Source of the DNA: DASRVA01 sp035687745
Lineage (GTDB): Bacteria > Gemmatimonadota > Gemmatimonadetes > JACCXV01 > JAHWKZ01
Reading direction: 5' to 3'
Assembly (NCBI GenBank): GCA_035687745.1
Contig: DASRVA010000090.1
Coordinates: forward strand, 1-64,000
Length of the DNA stretch: 64,000 nt
This document shows positions 26,015 to 35,125 of this stretch, in pieces. Within the stretch, counting starts at the first letter, position 1. Each line of letters opens with the position of its first letter. The notes beneath the pieces are model-generated. The model did not search any database. It was not told the origin of the DNA and was given only the letters and a program-made list of their open reading frames with translations. The translations under genes and the position numbers were made by a program.

Positions 26015-27423
26015 ACGCCCCTGTGGATGACGGCGTCAAGCGCCCGGAAGGCGGTCGCGCTCTGGCGTGGGTCTTCCGAGAGGATGAGGATGTCGGCAAC
26101 CCGGCCCGCCTCGAGAGTGCCCAGATCGGGGCGGCGCAGCGCTTGCGCGCCGTTACGGGTGGCCATCACCAGGAGATCCTGCGGCGGAATCCCGGCCGCC
26201 TCCATCGCGTCGAGCTCCTCGTGCACGGAGACGCCGTGAAGGGTGAGGGGATTGCCGGCGTCGGTCGCCAGCACGATGGGGATCCCCGCGGCGTGCACGC
26301 GCCGCAGGTTGGCGGTCATGACCTCCAGGCCCCGCGCGGACCGCTCACGCCCGGCCGCGATCATCTCCGGCGTGATGCCCTCGTCAGAGACAAGCTCCTG
26401 GAGCTCGGGTGCCGCCCGCAGCTTCTCCTCCGTCCACGGGTCCACGCAACCCAGGGGATCGTCCCACTCGGGGACCGTGTCTCCAGTTACGGCGGCCACG
26501 ACGGCGCGGCCCCAGTTCCGGCCCACGAGCAGGGTCGGCGCGTAGATCGTTCCACGCTCCTTCATGAGCGCCAGAAACTCCTCGTCCACCGGTTCGTCAT
26601 CGACCGAGTGGACGAGCATGAACGCGCCGGCATCCACCGCGACCCTGGCGGCCCTCAGCTCCGTGGCGTGGACGATCAGCGGCAGGCCGACCGAACGGGC
26701 CTCGTCGGCCACGGCCCGGAACCGATCCTCGATCTCGTCCCATATCGAGTCCGGTGGCATCAGATACCAGACCTTGACCGCGTCGGCCCCCAGCCCGGCC
26801 AGCTCCCGTACCCCCGCACGGCCGGCTTCCGCGCTCGTCAGCATGATGAACTGACCGCCATCGCTCTCGGTGCTCAGGATCTCCAGCCCCGCGTGCGAGA
26901 TCAGGGGGCCGGCGGCGCGGATGTGGGGGGCGGCGGGGTCGTCCGCCGTGGTCCGCGCCATGTCGATCGTCCAGCGGAAGCCTCCGACATCGAACACCCC
27001 GGTGACGCCGGCGCACAGGTAGCTCGCGTAGAACCGACCGGGATTCGATCGCAGGTCCGCGACGAGCTCCTCGTAGGGGTAGCGCTCGCGGAGATCGAGC
27101 CCGTCGGGGCGTCCGTCGAGCCAGCCCGTCTGGCTGAAATGGACGTGCGCGTCGATCAGCCCCGGCGTCAGGTACTTCCCGGTCACGTCATGGATCTCCG
27201 CCCCGTCGGGCACCGGGCAGCTGGCGTGACTCCCAACGCACTCGATCGTGTCCGAGGAGAAGAGGAGCACGCCGTCGTCGATCGCCGGACCACCGGTTCC
27301 GTCCAGGATCGTCGCGCCTACGAGGGCGGTGGCGGCACCGCCCTCGGCGTCCACGCCCGATCCGTCCGCGCACGCTGCGAGCAGGACGGCGGCCCAGAAG
27401 ACCAGGGCGCGGCTCGGATTCAG
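25996..27423 (-). CDS. Amidohydrolase family lipoprotein with probable CTG start
   Basis: A metal-dependent hydrolase of the amidohydrolase/imidazolonepropionase type. LIDAHVHFS gives the HxH metal pair, GADAVKVWYLM the bridging lysine, LIVHATELR and MLVHSVDDEP the histidines, and IVLATDAGNPL the catalytic aspartate. The first ordinary start is GTG 27354, but the reading frame continues upstream into a textbook lipoprotein signal (NPSRALVFWAAVLLAACADG) whose only available start is CTG 27423, eight bases after AGGA and overlapping the region of the upstream stop. CTG initiation is therefore proposed, giving 475 residues exported and lipid-anchored. Confidence 0.8.
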   Translation of the reverse strand: MNPSRALVFWAAVLLAACADGSGVDAEGGAATALVGATILDGTGGPAIDDGVLLFSSDTIECVGSHASCPVPDGAEIHDVTGKYLTPGLIDAHVHFSQTGWLDGRPDGLDLRERYPYEELVADLRSNPGRFYASYLCAGVTGVFDVGGFRWTIDMARTTADDPAAPHIRAAGPLISHAGLEILSTESDGGQFIMLTSAEAGRAGVRELAGLGADAVKVWYLMPPDSIWDEIEDRFRAVADEARSVGLPLIVHATELRAARVAVDAGAFMLVHSVDDEPVDEEFLALMKERGTIYAPTLLVGRNWGRAVVAAVTGDTVPEWDDPLGCVDPWTEEKLRAAPELQELVSDEGITPEMIAAGRERSARGLEVMTANLRRVHAAGIPIVLATDAGNPLTLHGVSVHEELDAMEAAGIPPQDLLVMATRNGAQALRRPDLGTLEAGRVADILILSEDPRQSATAFRALDAVIHRGVWTDPD

Positions 27424-27424
27424 G

Positions 27425-27883
27425 TCAGTTTCCTGCTGCGGCGGCTCCCTCGTTCATCCCGGTGTTGGGACCCAACGTGTAGAGCCCGTCCCGGTGATGG
27501 GGACACGCCTCGTCGAACGCGGTAGGGGCGTCGCCGTACTGCTCCTCGGCCCGATCCTGCGCTTCCTGCGACGCATCCACGATCGCCTGGATGGTCGGGG
27601 CGATCGTGTAGATGACGATGTTCCACTCGTCGGCCCACCAGTGGAACAGGTAGCCGTAATCCTGCACCATCCCTTCCTGGACCAGCGCCTCCCAGATCGG
27701 GATGTCGCGGCTTTCCAACTCCTGCTCGATACGCTCGCCGTTTCCGCCGCCGAGGTCACACATGAAGAAGGACAGCCGGACGACGGGCGGGTCCTCCTCC
27801 TGCTCGGCCGGCTGCTGGGCGACCGCGACCCCCGTAAGGGGCAACAGGGAGAAAACAAGAACGGCTGTGACCAGCTTCAACAC
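27425..27883 (-). CDS. Secreted protein of unknown function
   Basis: A 152-residue exported protein with a clear signal peptide cleaved after GVAVAQ. The mature part includes LSFFMCDLGGGNGERIEQEL, WEALVQEGMVQDYGYLFHWW and NIVIYTIAPTIQAIVDASQ, a layout resembling a ferredoxin-like alpha/beta domain. Similar length, signal and region (dealing with a -HWW- / -HHYGG- core) suggest it is a distant paralogue of the gene at 27915. Two histidines and one cysteine pair-site (MCD, EACPHH) are notable. I do not recognise a named family. It is followed directly by the amidohydrolase gene. Confidence 0.65.
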   Translation of the reverse strand: MLKLVTAVLVFSLLPLTGVAVAQQPAEQEEDPPVVRLSFFMCDLGGGNGERIEQELESRDIPIWEALVQEGMVQDYGYLFHWWADEWNIVIYTIAPTIQAIVDASQEAQDRAEEQYGDAPTAFDEACPHHRDGLYTLGPNTGMNEGAAAAGN

Positions 27884-27914
27884 GGGTACCTCCTGGGTCC
27901 GCTGTTCTGCCTGA

Positions 27915-28394
27915 TTACTTGGCCCGATTCATGTTCACGGTCGTGACCTCGTCGGAGTGCTCAGAGAAGAAAGGCAGGAAGTCCTCCTCGGTCGCCTTGT
28001 CGGCCGCCTCCCGCTCGGGTGTGCCCTCAGGGAAGTTTTCGTCGTACCAATCGCTCTGGAACTCCTCCGACAGGTACAGGCCTTCGAGCGACTCATACTC
28101 CGAGATGAACCATGCGTTGGCTTTGCCACCGCCGTAATGATGGCGGGCAAAACGGAAGCTGAGCACGTTGGGATCGGCCTTCGCCGGGGGAATGATGTAC
28201 GTGTCGACGTACTCGTTGAAGTTTTCGCCCTGGCCAAGCGGGATCGTGAACGCCGTGATCGTGAGCGTCCGGGTCTCGGGCTCCGCTTCCTGACCCTGGA
28301 CCGCGCGCGGAGCGCTCAGAATGGTCATCACGCCAGCCAAAATCCACAGTGACCTGCAAATGGTCGACAGCACACCGAGCCTCTGAACCCTCAT
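27915..28394 (-). CDS. Secreted protein of unknown function, possible paralogue of its neighbour
   Basis: A 159-residue exported protein. The start ATG 28394 follows AGGAG and opens a long signal peptide ending near RAVQGQE. The mature domain reads TLTITAFTIPLGQGENFNEY, VLSFRFARHHYGGGKANAWF, ISEYESLEGLYLSEEFQ, suggesting a dimeric alpha-beta barrel or NIPSNAP-like ferredoxin fold. No catalytic motif is recognisable. It is 31 bases upstream of the related gene at 27425 and reads in the same direction, so the pair and the amidohydrolase may be one unit. Confidence 0.65.
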   Translation of the reverse strand: MRVQRLGVLSTICRSLWILAGVMTILSAPRAVQGQEAEPETRTLTITAFTIPLGQGENFNEYVDTYIIPPAKADPNVLSFRFARHHYGGGKANAWFISEYESLEGLYLSEEFQSDWYDENFPEGTPEREAADKATEEDFLPFFSEHSDEVTTVNMNRAK

Positions 28395-28535
28395 CGAGGT
28401 TTTTCTCCTGGGTAGTTTGGGGTTTGCAGGGGCTCTCTCCCGCCGGTCACGGTTGGATCGCGACCGGAAGACCCGTCCGGGAGGCCCCTCGTGGCGCAGA
28501 GGGTACACCACGAAGGGGGTCGAGGACAAGCTCGT

Positions 28536-29399
28536 TCAGCGTGAAAGATGCTCGAGGTCCTCGTCGGTGAGGTGGATCGACGCCGCCGCCACGTTCTCCT
28601 CCAGGTGGTCCACGCTGGACGTCCCCGGGATGGGCAGCAAGACCGGCGAGCGGGCGAGGAGCCACGCCAGCGCGATCTGGGCGGGGGTCGCGTCGTAGGC
28701 CCGCGCGACCTCGGCGATGGGCCCGCGGCCTTTTGTCAGCCTGCCGGCGGCGAGCGGGAACCACGGAATGAACCCGATCCCGAGCTCCGCGCATCTCCCC
28801 AGGACGTCTTCCGAGCCTCGGTCGTCCAGGCTGTAGCGGTTCTGGACCGAGACCACGTCGGCGATCTCGAGCGCCCGATCGAGCTCCTCGACGTCGACGT
28901 TCGAGAGGCCCAGCTGCCGGATCTTGCCCTCGTCCTGGAGGTCCTTGAGCGCCCCCACCGACTCCTCCAGAGGGACGTGGGGATCCACGGTGTGGAGCTG
29001 ATAGAGATCGATCCGGTCGAGATGGAGCCGCCGCAGGCTTCCTTCGCACGCCTCGCGGAGGTGCTCGGGGCGGCCGTCGGCCCCCCACCCGTTAGGCCCG
29101 AAGCGGATGGAGCCACCCTTGGTCGCGATAACGAACCCTTCAGGATAGGGGTGCAGGGCTTCCCTGATCAGCCGCTCCGAGATCGCGGGGCCGTAGGAGT
29201 CGGCGGTATCGATGAAGTCGACGCCCAGCTCGACAACCCGGCGCAGGAGGCTCCGGGCCTCTTCGGGGTCCTTCGGCTCGCCCCAGATGCCGTGGCCGGT
29301 GATCCGCATCGCGCCGAATCCCAGCCTGTGTACCTCCAGGTCCCCGATCGTGAAGGTTCCGCTGCCTTCGACCGCCGTCGTACCCGCTCTGCCTTGCAT
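28536..29399 (-). CDS. Aldo/keto reductase
   Basis: A 287-residue NADPH-dependent reductase of the AKR superfamily. GFGAMRITGHGIWGEP begins the barrel; the catalytic tetrad is seen as Asp and Tyr in FIDTADSYGPAISE, Lys in VIATKGG and His in LYQLHTVDP. GLSNVDVEELDRAL and VQNRYSLDDRG follow as usual, and LLPIPGTSSVDHLEEN binds the cofactor phosphate. It resembles the YdbC/oxidoreductase group. Substrate unknown. ACAGGAGGCGT precedes ATG 29399. The gene is divergent from the DUF418 gene across 113 bases. Confidence 0.92.
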   Translation of the reverse strand: MQGRAGTTAVEGSGTFTIGDLEVHRLGFGAMRITGHGIWGEPKDPEEARSLLRRVVELGVDFIDTADSYGPAISERLIREALHPYPEGFVIATKGGSIRFGPNGWGADGRPEHLREACEGSLRRLHLDRIDLYQLHTVDPHVPLEESVGALKDLQDEGKIRQLGLSNVDVEELDRALEIADVVSVQNRYSLDDRGSEDVLGRCAELGIGFIPWFPLAAGRLTKGRGPIAEVARAYDATPAQIALAWLLARSPVLLPIPGTSSVDHLEENVAAASIHLTDEDLEHLSR

Positions 29400-29512
29400 A
29401 CGCCTCCTGTCCGAATGCCTGGAAGGTCCACATATTCATCCTCCCATTCCGCGACGGTCCGGACTGTCAGTCATCCAACAATCCATCCCGGGCTTCGGCA
29501 CCCAGACCTCGG

Positions 29513-30766
29513 ATGAGAAGCGAGCCCACCCCCCTTCGTCCCATCGCCCCCAGCCAGCGGATCGACCTCCTGGACGTCCTCCGCGGCTTTGCCCTGGGCG
29601 GGATCGTCGTCGTCAACTACCAGGCCATCTCGGGCCTCATCTTCATGTCCCCGGAAGACCTCTCCAGCCTCGGATTGACCGCCGCCGACCGTACCGTCCA
29701 GTTCCTCGTCCACGTTTTTCTCGAGCAGAAGTTCTACAGCCTGTTTTCGCTCCTCTTCGGGATCGGCTTCTCCATCCTCATGGGACGGGCCGCCGAACGG
29801 GGCTCGGCGTTCGCCCCCTTCTTTCACCGGCGCCTGACCGTGCTCCTCGGGATCGGATTCGTGCACGCGATCCTGATCTGGCCCGGCGACATCCTGATCC
29901 TCTACGCCGTCCTGGGGTTCGCGCTGCTCCTCTTCCGCGATTCCTCGGACCGATCGGTGCTGGGCTGGGGCGTGGGGCTCCTGCTGAGCCCGATCGTCGT
30001 CTATTCGGGGTTTCTGGCGGTCGGGATGCCGGACCCCATGGCCATGGCGGCGGAGCGGGGCGGTCCCTCCCTGCTCGCCCGAGCCCTCGCCGCCTTCCGG
30101 GAAGGCTCCTACCCCGAGGTCGTGGCGGCGAACGCTCTCCTTTACGCCGGCACGTGGATCCGCTACCTGCTCTCGATCCGGATCCCGCGCGTTTTCGGCA
30201 TGTTCCTGATCGGCGTCTGGCTGGACCGCCGGGGAGTCTTCCGGGATCCGGAGGCAAACCGTGCGCTCCTGGTCCGGGCGGTCGTGTGGGGCGTGGCGAT
30301 CGGCCTGCCCGCCAACCTCGCCGTGGCCTTCCTGGGGGAAGACCAGATGGCCCTGCCCGCCTCCGGGCCCGGCCTTCTCCAGACGACCCTCTCCTCGATC
30401 GGCGTCCCCGCGCTCGCCCTCGCCTACGCGGCGGCCCTGGGGCTGGCTATGGGGAGGATGGCCAGGCGCTCCCGCTGGACGCTCCTCGCTCCCACGGGAC
30501 GGATGGCCCTCACCAACTACCTGCTCCAGAGCGTGGGCGGCGTCGGGATCTTCTACGGGCTCGGGGCAGGGCTTTTCGGGCGCGTGCGGCCGGTCGCGGT
30601 CTGGGGGATCGCCGTGGCCGTCTTCGCCGTCCAGGTCGCCCTCAGCCGGATCTGGATGGCTCGCTTCGCTTACGGCCCCGCCGAGTGGATCTGGCGCCGT
30701 CTGACCTACCGTGGCCCGGTGCCGCTCCGCCGCACGGCTGCCGGCCCCGCCGCGGGGGGAGCCTGA
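29513..30766 (+). CDS. DUF418 family membrane protein (YeiB-like)
   Basis: A 417-residue polytopic membrane protein with about ten helices. RIDLLDVLRGFALGGIVVVN at the N-terminus, FYSLFSLLFGIGFSILMGRA, FHRRLTVLLGIGFVHAIL, and the C-terminal DUF418 blocks GRMALTNYLLQS and FAYGPAEWIWRRLTY define the family. The fold is related to acyltransferase-3 type membrane proteins; the role is not established. No ribosome-binding site stands before ATG 29513, so a short or leaderless mRNA is possible. Divergent from the aldo/keto reductase. Confidence 0.92.
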   Translation: MRSEPTPLRPIAPSQRIDLLDVLRGFALGGIVVVNYQAISGLIFMSPEDLSSLGLTAADRTVQFLVHVFLEQKFYSLFSLLFGIGFSILMGRAAERGSAFAPFFHRRLTVLLGIGFVHAILIWPGDILILYAVLGFALLLFRDSSDRSVLGWGVGLLLSPIVVYSGFLAVGMPDPMAMAAERGGPSLLARALAAFREGSYPEVVAANALLYAGTWIRYLLSIRIPRVFGMFLIGVWLDRRGVFRDPEANRALLVRAVVWGVAIGLPANLAVAFLGEDQMALPASGPGLLQTTLSSIGVPALALAYAAALGLAMGRMARRSRWTLLAPTGRMALTNYLLQSVGGVGIFYGLGAGLFGRVRPVAVWGIAVAVFAVQVALSRIWMARFAYGPAEWIWRRLTYRGPVPLRRTAAGPAAGGA

Positions 30767-30834
30767 GGACCGGCGTTCGGGGGCGCAACCTCACTCCCCA
30801 TGTCTTCCGACGTGTCCGGACAGTGACCTTGGGC

Positions 30835-31821
30835 TCAGCGCGCGAGCCAGCCGCTCTCGCTCAACTCGTCGTTGCGGTCGGTGGCGGGCGGGGGCTCGGG
30901 CGAGAGCGCGGAGATCTCGGCACGGAGCTCCGGGGTCATGTCGATCTCGAGCGCGGCCAACGATCCCTCGAGCTGCTCGAGGTTGCGCGCCCCGATCAGG
31001 GGCGCCGTCACCGCCGGATGGCCACCCACCCACGCCACGGCCAGCGCCGCCGGCTGCCAGCCGCGCTCGCGGGCGAACGCCGCGAACCGCTCTGCGGTGT
31101 CGTAGGTGTTCCGGTAGCGGATCTGGTACATCTCGCTCTCGACCAGGCGACCGCCCGCCGGCCGCTCGTTACCGGCGTACTTGCCGGTCAGGAGCCCCCC
31201 GCCGAGCGGGCTGTAGGGAAAGACGGCCAGGTTCTCGGCCTCGGCCATCGGCAGGATCTCCACCTCGGCCTGCCGCTTGACGAGGTTGTACATGGGCTGG
31301 AGGGCCTTGAACCGGACGAAGCCCCGGAGGGCGGAGATCCCGAGCGCCTTCTCCACCTGCCAGGCGGCGAAATTGCTGGCCGCCGTGTACAGGATCTTCC
31401 CCTCGCGGACGAGGTCGTCGAGAGCGCGCAGGGTCTCCTCGAGACCCGTCTTCCCATCGAAGCGGTGGATGAAGTACAGGTCGATCCGGTCGGTGTTAAG
31501 CCGCAGGAGGCTCCCTTCCACCGCCCGCCGCAGGTGCCGCCGCGAGGCGCCCTGGGCGTTCGGGTCCTCCCCCGTCGGGAAGAAGGCCTTGCTGGTGACG
31601 AGCACCTCGTCCCGGCAGTCAGTCACGAGATCCCCCAGGATCTCCTCCGAGAGCCCGTTCTCGTAGACGTTCGCGCAGTCGAAGAGGTTGATGCCTGCCT
31701 CGCGGCAGCGATCGAAGATCGCCCGCGAGGTCCTGGCATCGGCGGCCCCGCCGAACGTCATCGTTCCCAGGGCAAGGGACGACACCTGGACACCCGTGTC
31801 GGCGAGGAAGGAATAGTTCAC
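30835..31821 (-). CDS. Aldo/keto reductase (YajO/Tas-like)
   Basis: A 328-residue AKR. SSLALGTMTFGGAADARTSR begins the barrel. In the first catalytic block the usual DTAxxY reads LFDCANVYENGLSEE, so Asp and Tyr are kept while Thr is Cys; the lysine is in VLVTSKAF and the histidine in LYFIHRFDG. YSPLGGGLLTGKY and APLIGARNLEQLEGS complete the family marks. It belongs to a different AKR branch from the gene at 28536. Substrate unknown. It reads toward the DUF418 gene and follows the DUF5996 gene by 44 bases. Confidence 0.9.
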   Translation of the reverse strand: MNYSFLADTGVQVSSLALGTMTFGGAADARTSRAIFDRCREAGINLFDCANVYENGLSEEILGDLVTDCRDEVLVTSKAFFPTGEDPNAQGASRRHLRRAVEGSLLRLNTDRIDLYFIHRFDGKTGLEETLRALDDLVREGKILYTAASNFAAWQVEKALGISALRGFVRFKALQPMYNLVKRQAEVEILPMAEAENLAVFPYSPLGGGLLTGKYAGNERPAGGRLVESEMYQIRYRNTYDTAERFAAFARERGWQPAALAVAWVGGHPAVTAPLIGARNLEQLEGSLAALEIDMTPELRAEISALSPEPPPATDRNDELSESGWLAR

Positions 31822-31865
31822 GTGATCAGCGCGACGTCAGCGGATGGGCCGTGGGGGCGGGCGGC

Positions 31866-32774
31866 TCACCGCTCCAACGTTGCCCGGTCCCACTTGCCTT
31901 TCTCCGCGGCCGCCTCGTAGGTCGTCCGCAGGAAGGAGAGCAGCAGGGCGTCCGGATCGTCGGCGGATCGGACAGCCTCGTAGGGAAGCACGTACTCGCG
32001 CAGGTCGTCGTGATAGTAGGCCGCCGCCGGCTCGACCGCCCAGTCACGGAAGCCGTCGGGCTCGGGGTAGGCGTAGGCGTAGAAGGCGGGTTCGCCGAGG
32101 CCCGCCCCAGGCCACCATCCCGCGCTCCAGCACTCGTGGGAGTAGGCCTCCCGGGTGATGAAGTCGGGCACGCCCGGCGCGCCCGGATGGGGCGGCGCCT
32201 TCCGCCCGGAGAATCGCGTCGACGCGAGGTCGAAGCTCCCCCAGAAGAAGTGGACCGGGCTCGCCTTCCCCAGGAAGTCGTCACGGAACGACTTGGCCAC
32301 GCGGTCCCCCTGGGCCAGGGCGCGCCAGAAGCGATTCGCCCAGGCCGCGTCGTACGCGGCATGCAGCCGATCCTCGACGAACGGGATCGGTTCGGGCACC
32401 TCGACCGGAACCGGCCAGATCTCGACCTCGATCCCGAGATCGGCGAGCGCGGCCATCGTCTTCTGATGGAAGTCGGCGACCGTCATCGGGCGCAGCGCCA
32501 GATCGCGGCTCCCTCCATCGCTCGTCACGATGTCCAGACGGTGGTCCACGAAGTCGATATCCATCTGGAAGGTGCGGTCGTCGTCCGGGATCGGGCTGGT
32601 CGTGAGGCCGCGGCTGGTCAGGTAGAGAGGAACGTGCCACCAATGGTTGACCGGCGGTGTCTTGGCGAGCCGCACCTTCCCCACGACCTGGCTCCACATG
32701 TGGAGCGTGGCGTAGGTGTCGACCCAGCCCTCGAGGGGCAGCTCGGGCCAGGCCCCGTCGTGGGGTGAGATCAT
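31866..32774 (-). CDS. DUF5996 family protein
   Basis: A 302-residue soluble protein. WPELPLEGWVDTYATLHMW at the start, KTPPVNHWWHVPLYLTSRGL, MDIDFVDHRLDI, SPVHFFWGSFDLASTRFSGR and SHECWSAGWWPG are the conserved blocks of DUF5996, widespread in bacteria and without assigned function. Histidine- and tryptophan-rich signatures suggest a ligand-binding or catalytic pocket. ATG 32774 is chosen; a longer frame upstream overlaps the outer-membrane protein gene and adds low-complexity sequence only. No signal peptide. It sits 64 bases downstream of the beta-barrel gene. Confidence 0.88.
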   Translation of the reverse strand: MISPHDGAWPELPLEGWVDTYATLHMWSQVVGKVRLAKTPPVNHWWHVPLYLTSRGLTTSPIPDDDRTFQMDIDFVDHRLDIVTSDGGSRDLALRPMTVADFHQKTMAALADLGIEVEIWPVPVEVPEPIPFVEDRLHAAYDAAWANRFWRALAQGDRVAKSFRDDFLGKASPVHFFWGSFDLASTRFSGRKAPPHPGAPGVPDFITREAYSHECWSAGWWPGAGLGEPAFYAYAYPEPDGFRDWAVEPAAAYYHDDLREYVLPYEAVRSADDPDALLLSFLRTTYEAAAEKGKWDRATLER

Positions 32775-32838
32775 GACCCTATGGTAGCGCCGGCGCGGGG
32801 GAACGTCGACGCTCCAGGCGAGCGTGTCCTCGAGTGGG

Positions 32839-33450
32839 TCAGAACCCGAACTCGAGCCCCGCCGACAGCTCGATGTTGTGGAGGGCTTCGTCCTCCACGC
32901 AAGCGCCGAAGTCAGATCCCTGGGGGATGGCGCCGATCTCCTCGGGTCCGTCGCAGAGGTCCACGTGGTCCTTGGCGTCGGCCCGGATCCGCCACGCGCC
33001 CAGCGGGATCGACACCCCGGCCCCGTAGTTGACGAGCAGGTTGGTGTCGCTGTCCCGCTCCTCGGGGGCGTACCGGATCCCCCCCAGGCCGCCCGAGACG
33101 AAGACGTCGACCGGGAGCGGGAGGTGATAGTTGAGCGCGCCGTAGAAGAGGTCGATGTCGGCGTCCTCCTGGAAGACGTCCCCGACCAGGTCGAACTCGC
33201 CATCCACCGACGAGCGGCCGTAGGAGAGGTCGAGCGAGAGGCCGTCGTGGCCGCCGAGCCCGAGCCGCACGCCCCAGATCGCCCCGGCGTCCAGGTCGGC
33301 ATTCTCGAACGCGTCCTCGAACGAGCTCTCGTCGAAGCCGTAGTACCCGAGGTAGGGGTTGATCGAGACGCCGAGCCCCTGGGCGTGGGCGGCGGACGGG
33401 AGCGAGGTCGTCGCGGCGAGCAAGGCGGCGAGCGAAAGGACGCGCTTCAT
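32839..33450 (-). CDS. Small outer-membrane beta-barrel protein
   Basis: A 203-residue protein with a signal peptide cleaved after SAAHAQ and alternating hydrophobic strands through to a terminal phenylalanine (ELSAGLEFGF), the usual outer-membrane sorting end. Strands such as AIWGVRLGLGGHDGLSLDLS, DVFVSGGLGGIRY and LVNYGAGVSIPLG fit an eight-stranded OmpA/OmpW-like barrel. Acidic loops (FDESSFEDAFENADLDAG) face outward. Two cysteines near the C-terminus could form a disulfide. GGGAGAGCTCCC precedes ATG 33450. No peptidoglycan-binding domain is present. Confidence 0.85.
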   Translation of the reverse strand: MKRVLSLAALLAATTSLPSAAHAQGLGVSINPYLGYYGFDESSFEDAFENADLDAGAIWGVRLGLGGHDGLSLDLSYGRSSVDGEFDLVGDVFQEDADIDLFYGALNYHLPLPVDVFVSGGLGGIRYAPEERDSDTNLLVNYGAGVSIPLGAWRIRADAKDHVDLCDGPEEIGAIPQGSDFGACVEDEALHNIELSAGLEFGF

Positions 33451-33559
33451 GGGAGCTCTCCCTTCGAGGATTCGGGCGGGTTACGAAGTCCCCTCATAGC
33501 CCCGACGGGACGGCCGGCGTTCCCCGAATCCACGGACGTGGTAAACTTCCTTCGTAAGG

Positions 33560-35083
33560 ATGATCCGACCCGATCTCCCCCGCGCGCCCGGTCGACGGGA
33601 GTTCCTCCGCAACACCGCCGGCGCGGCCGCCCTCGCGCTGCTCGACTGGCCGGCCGCCGCCAGGGCCTGGACGGCTTCCCGACCGAGCCCGGTCCGCGTC
33701 CGGGGCGTCGTCCGGACTCCATACGGCGGGCTTCAGGGAGTCGCGGTGACGGACGGCCTGAGCGTCGTGGACACGGCGGCCGACGGAAGCTACGAGCTCA
33801 TCACCACGCGGGGCCGGCCGTTCGTGCACGTCTCGCTGCCGGCCGGCCACCGGATCCCCGTGAACGCGACCGGTACGGCGAACTTCTATCGTCCTATCGC
33901 CGCGAACGGCGCCGAGGCCGAGGCGGTCTTCGATCTGGAACCGGTCGGGGAGTCCGACGAGCGGCACGCCTTCCTCGTCCTCGCCGACATCCAGACCGAG
34001 GACGTGACCGAGATGGCGTGGTTCCACGAGCAGACGGTGCCCGACGTGCAGGCCACCCTCGGCGGGTTGGGACGGGAGAACGTCTTCGGGCTGGCGCTCG
34101 GCGACATCATGTTCGACCACCTGGAGCTCTTCCCCGAGTTCGAGCGCGGCGTCTCGCGGATGGGGATCCCGTTCTTCCAGGTCGTCGGCAACCACGATCT
34201 CGATCTGGACGCCCTGACGGACGAGCGGTCGACCGCCACCTTCCAGCGCCACTTCGGCCCGCCGTGGTACTCGTTCGATCGGGGCGCGGTCCACTACGTC
34301 GTGCTGGACAACGTGTTCTGGCACGGGGACGGATATCTGGGCTACGTCGGCGCGGACCAGCTCGCCTGGCTCGAGGCGGATCTGGCGCGCGTCGAGCCGG
34401 GCCGGCCGGTGGTCGTCGCGCTCCACATCCCGATTCTCGGGACCCGGCACCTCCGGGAGGGCGACGAGACTCCCTGGCGAGGTCTCTCGACCGGCAATCG
34501 CGACGCCCTTTACGCGCTGCTCGATCCTTACCCCGCCACGATCCTCGCCGGTCACACGCACGAGAACGAGCACCTGTTCGCGAACGGCGTTCACGAGCAC
34601 GTCTGCGCCGCGGTCTGCGGGGCCTGGTGGAGCGGGCCGATCTGCGCGGACGGGGCGCCCAACGGGTACGTGGTGTACGAGGTGAGCGGCGAGTCGCTCC
34701 GCTGGCGCTTCCAGGCCACGGGCGAGGCCGAGGACTTCGGTCTCCGGGTCTATCCGGCGGGCGTGGATCCGGCCGCCCCGGACGAGTTCGTCGCCAACGT
34801 GTGGGACTGGGATCCCGAGTGGCGGGTGACCTGGCTCGAGGACGGCGTCCGGCGCGGGGAGATGACCGCCCGGGTGGGGCACGATCCGCTGAGCGTCCGA
34901 CTCCATCAGGGGCCCGCGCTCCCGCCCCGCCGGACGTGGGTGGATCCGTACCCGACCGGGCACCTCTTCTACGCCCCGGCCAGCGAGGGCGACCTCGTCG
35001 TCGAGGCGACCGACCGCTTCGGTCGCGTCCTCTCGGCGGTCGCCCCCGCCTCGGAGGAGGGGGTGGCGATCCCCGGACCCTGA
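33560..35083 (+). CDS. Tat-exported calcineurin-like phosphoesterase
   Basis: A 507-residue protein with a twin-arginine signal (GRREFLRNTAGAAALALL). A small beta domain (about residues 45-125) precedes the metallophosphoesterase core, where FLVLADIQTED, LALGDIMFDH, VVGNHDLDLD, VALHIPILG and ILAGHTHENEH provide the metal ligands, with an Ile in place of the usual His in DxH. A C-terminal domain (about 385-505) completes the MetallophosN-Metallophos-MetallophosC layout. Substrates of this family are uncertain; extracellular phosphoester hydrolysis is likely. TAAACT at 33542-33547 could be a -10 box giving a very short leader. Confidence 0.92.
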   Translation: MIRPDLPRAPGRREFLRNTAGAAALALLDWPAAARAWTASRPSPVRVRGVVRTPYGGLQGVAVTDGLSVVDTAADGSYELITTRGRPFVHVSLPAGHRIPVNATGTANFYRPIAANGAEAEAVFDLEPVGESDERHAFLVLADIQTEDVTEMAWFHEQTVPDVQATLGGLGRENVFGLALGDIMFDHLELFPEFERGVSRMGIPFFQVVGNHDLDLDALTDERSTATFQRHFGPPWYSFDRGAVHYVVLDNVFWHGDGYLGYVGADQLAWLEADLARVEPGRPVVVALHIPILGTRHLREGDETPWRGLSTGNRDALYALLDPYPATILAGHTHENEHLFANGVHEHVCAAVCGAWWSGPICADGAPNGYVVYEVSGESLRWRFQATGEAEDFGLRVYPAGVDPAAPDEFVANVWDWDPEWRVTWLEDGVRRGEMTARVGHDPLSVRLHQGPALPPRRTWVDPYPTGHLFYAPASEGDLVVEATDRFGRVLSAVAPASEEGVAIPGP

Positions 35084-35125
35084 CCCCTATTGCGGTCGGC
35101 TCCGGGTCTTCCCTATCCTGACGCG

